From Diploptera punctata (taxonomy: Eukaryota; Arthropoda; Insecta; Blattodea; Blaberidae), in contig JASPKZ010001244.1 in assembly GCA_030220185.1 (NCBI GenBank), positions 1 through 64,000 on the forward strand: 64,000 bases of DNA. The letters are read 5' to 3'. Below are positions 58,585 through 64,000 of the stretch, piece after piece (within the stretch, counting starts at the first letter, position 1; the number at the start of each line of letters is the position of its first letter). The notes below the pieces were generated by a model. It worked only from the letters and a program-made list of their open reading frames with translations. It made no database searches and was not told the origin of the DNA. The translations under genes and the position numbers were made by a program.

Positions 58585-59036
58585 AAGTGAATGGCCCATC
58601 TGTTATCTATGATCTGTTTAAGCTTTTTTTTCTCCTTTTTTATCTATTAATTCATTTCGATTACAATTATTTTTCAGAAGAGCTACGTTAATTTGACTGT
58701 CAGTGCATGGTATAACCTTCTTCTCTGTGATACCATTTCCTGATTATCTTCCAATGTCTGAAGGGCCTGTAGAGTTGCAATTTGTTCTTCTTCGTTGTCG
58801 GAACATTTAGTGTTTAATTTGAATTTGAATTTGTGGATTGGTTTCTCGTTTCGGAAGATGACCGCTGCAGATCTTATTTTCTCATCAATTTTGCTTCTGT
58901 CAGTGTAGACTTCTATTAGATATTTTGTGTTACCCTTTGCCTCTTGGATTCTTTCTTTGTACGCAGGATGTGGCCAATTCCTTTTAGAGTATAAGGAGCC
59001 TCAATTTAAGATGATATTCCGATTTCGTTGTATTGT

Positions 59037-60270
59037 GAGGTGTAACTGCAGCTATTACACATGAGGTGTAACTGCAGCTATTACACATGAGGTGTAACTG
59101 CAGCTATTACACATGAGGTGTAACTGCAGCTATTACACATGAGGTGTAACTGCAGCTATTACACATGAGGTGTAACTGCAGCTATTACACATGAGGTGTA
59201 ACTGCAGCTATTACACATGAGGTGTAACTGCAGCTATTACACATGAGGTGTAACTGCAGCTATTACACATGAGGTGTAACTGCAGCTATTACACATGAGG
59301 TGTAACTGCAGCTATTACACATGAGGTGTAACTGCAGCTATTACACATGAGGTGTAACTGCAGCTATTACACATGAGGTGTAACTGCAGCTATTACACAT
59401 GAGGTGTAACTGCAGCTATTACACATGAGGTGTAACTGCAGCTATTACACATGAGGTGTAACTGCAGCTATTACAACATGAGGTGTAACTGCAGCTATTA
59501 CACATGAGGTGTAACTGCAGCTATTACACATGAGGTGTAACTGCAGCTATTACACATGAGGTGTAACTGCAGCTATTACACATGAGGTGCTAACTGCAGC
59601 TATTACACATGAGGTTGTAAACTGCCCGTCTATTACACATGAGGGTGTAAACTGCAGCTATTACACATGAGGTGTAACTGCCAGCTATGACACATGAGGG
59701 TGTAACTGCAGCTATTACACATGAGGTGTAACTGCAGCTATTACACATGAGGTGTAACTGCAGCTATTACACATGAGGTGTAACTGCAGCTATTACACAT
59801 GAGGTGTTGTTGTAACTGCAGCTTACTACACATGAGGTGTAACTTGCAGCTATTATCATCTATTTGAGTGCACACCATGCAGCTATTACACATGAGGAGT
59901 AACTGCAGCTATTACACATGAGGTTTAACGTCAGCTATTACACATGCGGTTGTTAATGCAGCTATTACCACATGAGGTGTAACTGTCAGCTAGTTTACAC
60001 ATGATTTTTGTTGTGTAACCTGCAGCTATTACACATGAGGTGTAACTGCAGCTATTACACATGCAGGGTTGTACCAATGACAGCTCTATTAAACATGAGG
60101 TGTAACAGCAGCTATTAAAAACATGAGGTGTTGTAACTGCAGCTATGTACAAATGAGGTGTAACTGCAGCTATAAAAAGGAGGTGGTTGTAACTGCAGCT
60201 ATTACACAGGAGGTGTAACTGCAGCTATTACACATGAGGTGTAACTGCAGCTGATTACACATGATGTTTC
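59037..60270. repeat. 26-bp minisatellite, about 47 units
   Basis: The unit GAGGTGTAACTGCAGCTATT + ACACAT is repeated. From 59037 to about 59590 it is almost perfect; from 59590 to 60270 units carry many substitutions, insertions and deletions. Each unit can form a hairpin, GTGTAA/TTACAC around CTGCAGCTA. It sits inside the R1/I-like LINE. Open frames read through it are artefacts. Confidence 0.95.
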
Positions 60271-60984
60271 ATGGGGAAATGTTCGATAAGCTTTTGAAAT
60301 GTTTACATTCATGAATATGCTGCAATCTTTGGTTATTTTCGAATATTCCTTGCTTTTCAAGATGGAATCTTGCATGTTAATTGGGTGCACAATATATATC
60401 AGCGTTGGGAAGTGTAGCGCTCTTTAAAAAAAATGTTTTTCATGAGCTTGGTGTCCAAGTCCCCAATTTATTGTACCTGCATGGGATCTGATACGTTAGC
60501 ACATGTATACGTATTTTATATTTGTCATTATTATACTGAATGTGTCTGTCGTATAGGAGTTCGGTTGTCGAATTGCTTACACACATGATTGATACATTAC
60601 AAGTTGTCGAAATATCTTAAACTATAGATGTATTTGACATTTGTCTCTACATGTTTTGTTTTGCCAACATTTCGATCTTCTTTATAACTGTGTTGGCATA
60701 CATTTCAGATTCGTTCATATTATCTCCTGTGATCAGAATTTTTAAATAATCCGCAAAAGCATTGACCTGACTGTGGGGTTTGTAGTTTAGATTCAGAAGT
60801 GAATTATACAGTATAGGCCTATTCCATAGTTCTGAGCCATAATAGGATCCCTGGAAGTAACCTTTTGTCACTTCATCATCTGTCTTGCAGTAATTTATAT
60901 GTAAAGTTGCTGTTCTATTATTGAAGTACACAACAAGCTTATATAGATTTCTTGGATACTAGAAGGTTCTTAAGTTTTTATTGT

Positions 60985-61062
60985 AACTATTATTATAATT
61001 ATTATTGGTATTATTACTATTATTATTATTATTATTGGTATTATTATTATTCTTATTATTAT

Positions 61063-61098
<36 letters not shown>

Positions 61099-61140
61099 TA
61101 GTAGTATTATTATTATCATTGATACTATTATTATCACTAT
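60985..61140. repeat. (TTA)n/(TAG)n microsatellite
   Basis: Mixed trinucleotide array with a pure GTA run at about 61065-61110. Confidence 0.9.
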
Positions 61141-61740
61141 TGGACTACTATTACACAATATTATATTAAACAATAGTGTAATTAATTTAAAATGTAAAAG
61201 ACTTATACAAGATACTTCAAAATTTACATTAAACCTTATCCAATTACAGACAAGGGACGTAAATTGAATTATGTAGTTATTTTCTTTTTTACCTGTCTTT
61301 TTTTTAGTCATATCTTTATCTAACAAGTTTATAACATACATATTGTTACCCGTTACGTTTATCCACTTCACGATTAGAAACTAATGAACAGGTTGGTTTG
61401 TTGAGTCACATGCACTCTTTGAATGTTTGCAGTAAACTGTTAAAACCGAACTATTATTTTAATCCACAAACTCTGTTTTCATATGCTATTACCAAATGGA
61501 AGGAATGGTTGGTAACTTAGGATATCAATCAGATGGCGACAGGGAAGTTAGTGAAAATTATAAAGATTGTTGGAATTTGACCAATGTTAATGCACTATAT
61601 AACTAGTTTTAGACACAAGGATGGATTTGAAGATATAAATATATTTATTGCAATTATCTGTGGTTCAGTTATGAAGATTTTCACAGTATTATATGTAAAA
61701 CATATTTCTTTAAATAGCCAATTACATAAGTGAAAAAATA
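61141..61740. other. Unrecognised stretch
   Basis: Nothing recognised. Confidence 0.3.
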
Positions 61741-61744
61741 TTAC

Positions 61745-61870
61745 AATATTATTAATTGTAATTTAAGTGGATGAGTGAATTAAGAACTGGAATGAGAACA
61801 AGAGGACTGGAGGGCATGGAGTGGATGAATAGAGACGAGTGGAGAAAAGAAAAACTCTAGGCACAGAAAG
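61745..61870 (+). pseudogene. LINE C-terminal scrap
   Basis: Reads RTRGLEGMEWMNRDEWRKEK L then a stop, resembling the last residues of the LINE tails at 5400-5480 and 51340-51400. Confidence 0.5.
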
Positions 61871-61945
61871 ATGTGTAAAACAAAATCCATTGAAACGTGA
61901 TTGGTCATTGACTCCCATTTGGGGCATGAGTTAAATAGTCATTTT
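61866..61945 (+). repeat. ~75-bp repeat, copy 2
   Basis: Second copy of the 50735-50822 sequence (GTGATTGGTCATTGACTCCC, CCATTTGGGGCATGAGTT). Confidence 0.8.
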
Positions 61946-62117
61946 AAAATGTTAATCTCACATTCTATAGAATAATGTCAAACTTTGTTTTTTGTAAAAT
62001 ATTTCTCTCAAAACTTGAGTTTCGCGTGTACGAGCATAAAGTTTTTTTTTTTTTGTATAGTTGTGGTATTATGTGTTATTTTGTCAAGCTGTATGTAGGC
62101 TATATGTATACATATAC

Positions 62118-62530
62118 AGTAAAAACTCATTCGCGGGGGATTTGTTCCGCAAATATACCGCGAATACAGAAACCGCGAACATGGAATGGTAATTTGTATA
62201 GGTATGTAGGGGATACGTTCCAAGATTCCAAAATAAAATAAAAATTATCAAAATAAATCCAATTAATGAGAGATTTTGAACAATTTCTATTAATTATTAT
62301 TGACAGGCTTAGGCAAGGACTTAAAGAACTTAGTAATTTTTTTTTCTGTTTTTCCGCTTTTATAAGGTCTTTCAATTCTGATTGATATTTAGCTGTGAAT
62401 TCAGCGATGAAATTCCTTATTTGTCTTCGGATTTATTGATGAATCGTACAGTTGATTCATTAACATTGAAACAGCGTGATATAGATGCAAACGACTCGCG
62501 AACGCGTAAACGGTCAAGCATTTATATTTT
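62118..62530 (-). mobile_element. Pogo/Tigger-like transposon remnant
   Basis: The + strand starts CAGTAAAAACTCATTCGCGG with further CGCGAA motifs, like Tigger/jerky ends. The - strand at about 62510-62430 reads SFASISRCFNVNESTVRFIN, equivalent to the CENP-B/pogo N-terminal helix-turn-helix. The rest of the transposase is absent. Confidence 0.6.
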
Positions 62531-62571
62531 TACACGCTTTATATTAGCTTGACCTGTATATATCTATCTAT

Positions 62572-63060
62572 CTATGTAACTGAATCTTTCAACGCGATTT
62601 TCACCCACTTAAAATAATTGGATCGACATGAAATTTTGTATACTTGTAAAGGACCCGTGACAATAGAATAATTTCATATTTATTTTCTAAAATCCTGGCC
62701 AGAATCATCAGAAAATCAGGAAAAGTGTCTGTATTTATGTAACGGAATTTTTTAATACGATTTTCACCCACTTAAAATAATTGGATCGACTTGAAATTTT
62801 GTATACTTGTAAAGGACCCGTGACAATATAATAATTTCATATTTATTTCCTAAAATCCTGACCAGAATCATCAGAAAATAAAAAAAAGTGTCTTTGTATT
62901 TATGTAACGGAATTTTTGAACACGATTTTCACCCACTTAGAAATATTGAATAGACTTGAATCTTTGTATACTTGTAAAAGACCCGTGACAATACAATAAT
63001 TCCATATTTTGTTTCTAAAATCCTGGCCAGAATCATCAGAAAATCAGAAAATCAAAAAAA
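62572..63060 (+). repeat. Three tandem ~163-bp repeats
   Basis: TTTTCACCCACTTA recurs at about 62599, 62761 and 62926. Each is followed by GTATACTTGTAAA, GACCCGTGACAAT and CCAGAATCATCAGAAAAT. Preceded by (TCTA) repeats. It may be the internal part of a Helitron-like element, but no Helitron terminus was seen. Confidence 0.85.
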
Positions 63061-63116
63061 TTAAAACTCGTATAATAGGTTGCGGACTTGTCGACTTTCT
63101 AGTCAATCATTGTAAC

Positions 63117-63195
63117 AGCTCAGTTGGTAGAGCGTTGGATTAGTGGTATATAATTTCAGTAATCCATAGATCGCTGGTTCAAATCCGGCTGGGGA
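63117..63195 (+). tRNA. tRNA-Tyr-like sequence with intron-like insert (pseudogene)
   Basis: CAGCTCAGTTGGTAGAGCG, then GGATTAGTG, an insert, TAATCCATAGATCGCTGG and TTCAAATCCGGC follow the layout of eukaryotic tRNA-Tyr, whose genes carry an intron after the anticodon. The GTA anticodon is not preserved and the acceptor does not pair, so it is a pseudogene or SINE head. A T run follows. Confidence 0.55.
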
Positions 63196-63299
63196 GGATT
63201 TTTTTTTTTAGAAGACTAATACTTTTAGTTCATACTACAATAGTATCGAATTTAAAATATTTACATTTTTATATTATTCTGTAAAATATTAAAACTAAA

Positions 63300-63800
63300 A
63301 AATAAAAAATTAATAATAGTTTTAAAAAAAGTAAAACAACACGCTTCATTAGAAAACCGAACTAAAAAAATGAAAAATAATTTTAATTTCCAACACGCTT
63401 GGGATAAAATTAAAGTGGTCAACAAAAAAATCATCTCCAACACAAATAGAATAAAACTAGAGTCATCAACAAAAAGAAAATAATTTTACCATCAAAACCG
63501 TGGGGTGCTTTTTATGATTTTTACGTTTTCTTCTTAGAGACTTTACTTTTACCAATATCTGTTTATTATCAAATATATTAATTGATATAGAGCACCCCAC
63601 GCTTTTGATGGTAAAATTATTTTCTTTTTCTTGATAACTCTAGTTTTATTCTATATGTGTTGGAGATTATTTTTTTGTTGACCCCTTTAATTTTATCCCA
63701 AGCGTGTTGGAAATTAAAATTATTTTTCATTTTTTTAGTTCGGTTTTCTAATAAAGCGTGTTGTTTTAGTTTTTTTAAACTATTATTTATTACTTTAAGC
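63300..63800. repeat. Large hairpin: ~200-bp inverted repeat arms
   Basis: 63300-63512 and 63592-63800 are near-perfect reverse complements (GGAAATTAAAATTATTTTTC, AAAACTAGAGT and ACCGTGGGGTGC/GCACCCCACG at the neck), with about 80 bp between. Both arms read similar peptides on opposite strands (ENRTKKMKNNFNFQHAWDKI), because they are one sequence inverted. Confidence 0.9.
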
Positions 63801-64000
63801 GTCGACACTACTTTTTTCCGCTTCAGAATCAATTTCCTTTCCTTTTCCTAGACATTATAAATTGGGAACGAAGTAGAAGAGGCACGTGTTATTCAATCAA
63901 AATTATTGCAACGAATGACAAATTGAAACAATAAAACACCGATCGTGGCGAGACACAATGGGCCAGATACGAAATCTAGCTGGAAGAAAGTATTTTACTC

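Larger units (their letters stand above)
57690..60960 (-). pseudogene. R1/I-like LINE: RT and RNase H, interrupted
   Basis: On the - strand: a reverse-transcriptase piece GYFQGSYYGSELWNRPILYN with VNAFADYLKILITGDN (60931-60647; the catalytic FADD is FADY), then HARFHLEKQGIFE (about 60360), a 1.2-kb minisatellite, and the RNase H start IEVYTDRSKIDEKIRSAAVI then SDNEEEQIATLQALQTLED (about 58930-58730). A solo LTR follows, and beyond it LKAHVGLYGK then LAKKAAQ (about 58110-58040) and a C-terminal CEVEHQTVNHLLHKC (about 57800). The domain order fits an RNase-H-bearing LINE. Many stops. Confidence 0.8.

Noticed and set aside
59931..60390. Cysteine-rich frames and a CRISPR-like appearance of regular repeats
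   Set aside because: The 26-bp units are head-to-tail with no unique spacers, and the unit length is not a multiple of three; it is a minisatellite in a eukaryote.
62041..62180. A strong polypyrimidine tract and AG at about 62060 as acceptor of the last transporter exon
   Set aside because: The following frame shows no resemblance to the urea-transporter C-terminus and runs into a Tigger-like remnant.

Overview
This is 64 kb of AT-rich eukaryotic DNA from an arthropod genome. The repeat families (several APE-type LINEs ending in short microsatellite tails, DUF4817 mariner-like elements, Penelope-like elements, Helitrons, tRNA-derived SINEs) and the large introns suggest an insect. The LINE protein ending in AYVRAAMNLRVR is one I associate with cockroaches and termites (Blattodea), so a cockroach-like source is my best guess. 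There is no prokaryotic gene organisation.

The only host gene I can support is a urea-transporter (SLC14-type) homologue on the + strand. Four exons are recognisable: 7635-8209, 20792-20945, 33514-33664 and 56963-57033. They have consensus splice sites and compatible phases (2, 0, 1), so the gene covers at least 49 kb. The first half carries the family signature FLNNPLSG. Both LPxxTxPF-like pore motifs are strongly altered. One expected internal segment (between exons 3 and 4) and the 3' end were not found.

Most of the rest is nested mobile DNA. Upstream of the gene (2451-6834) lies an element with about 590-bp terminal inverted repeats and an uncharacterised transposon-associated protein; it was itself split by a second TIR element at 4173-5861. 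Intron 1 (8.2-20.8 kb) holds LINE fragments, a dimeric tRNA-headed SINE, a 320-bp trinucleotide array, and a full-length 3.3-kb LINE with 13-bp target-site duplications. Intron 2 (20.9-33.5 kb) holds a LINE, a mariner-like element split by another LINE, a 2.6-kb hAT-like element with an 8-bp duplication, and two Helitrons placed end to start.

Intron 3 (33.7-57.0 kb) holds a Penelope-like element bounded by a perfect 15-bp duplication. A 3.2-kb insertion carrying a gag-like ORF without reverse transcriptase sits inside its repeat, with its own 12-bp duplication. Further on are a PIF/Harbinger remnant, LINE copies, a degraded RNase-H LINE, a decayed Jockey element, a Helitron and a fold-back mariner derivative. 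The last 7 kb contain an R1/I-like LINE cut by a 448-bp solo LTR and expanded by a 26-bp minisatellite, then a pogo/Tigger remnant, a 163-bp tandem repeat, a tRNA-Tyr-like sequence and a large hairpin.

Coordinates of decayed elements were judged by eye and may be off by tens of bases. The splice sites and target-site duplications were counted base by base.
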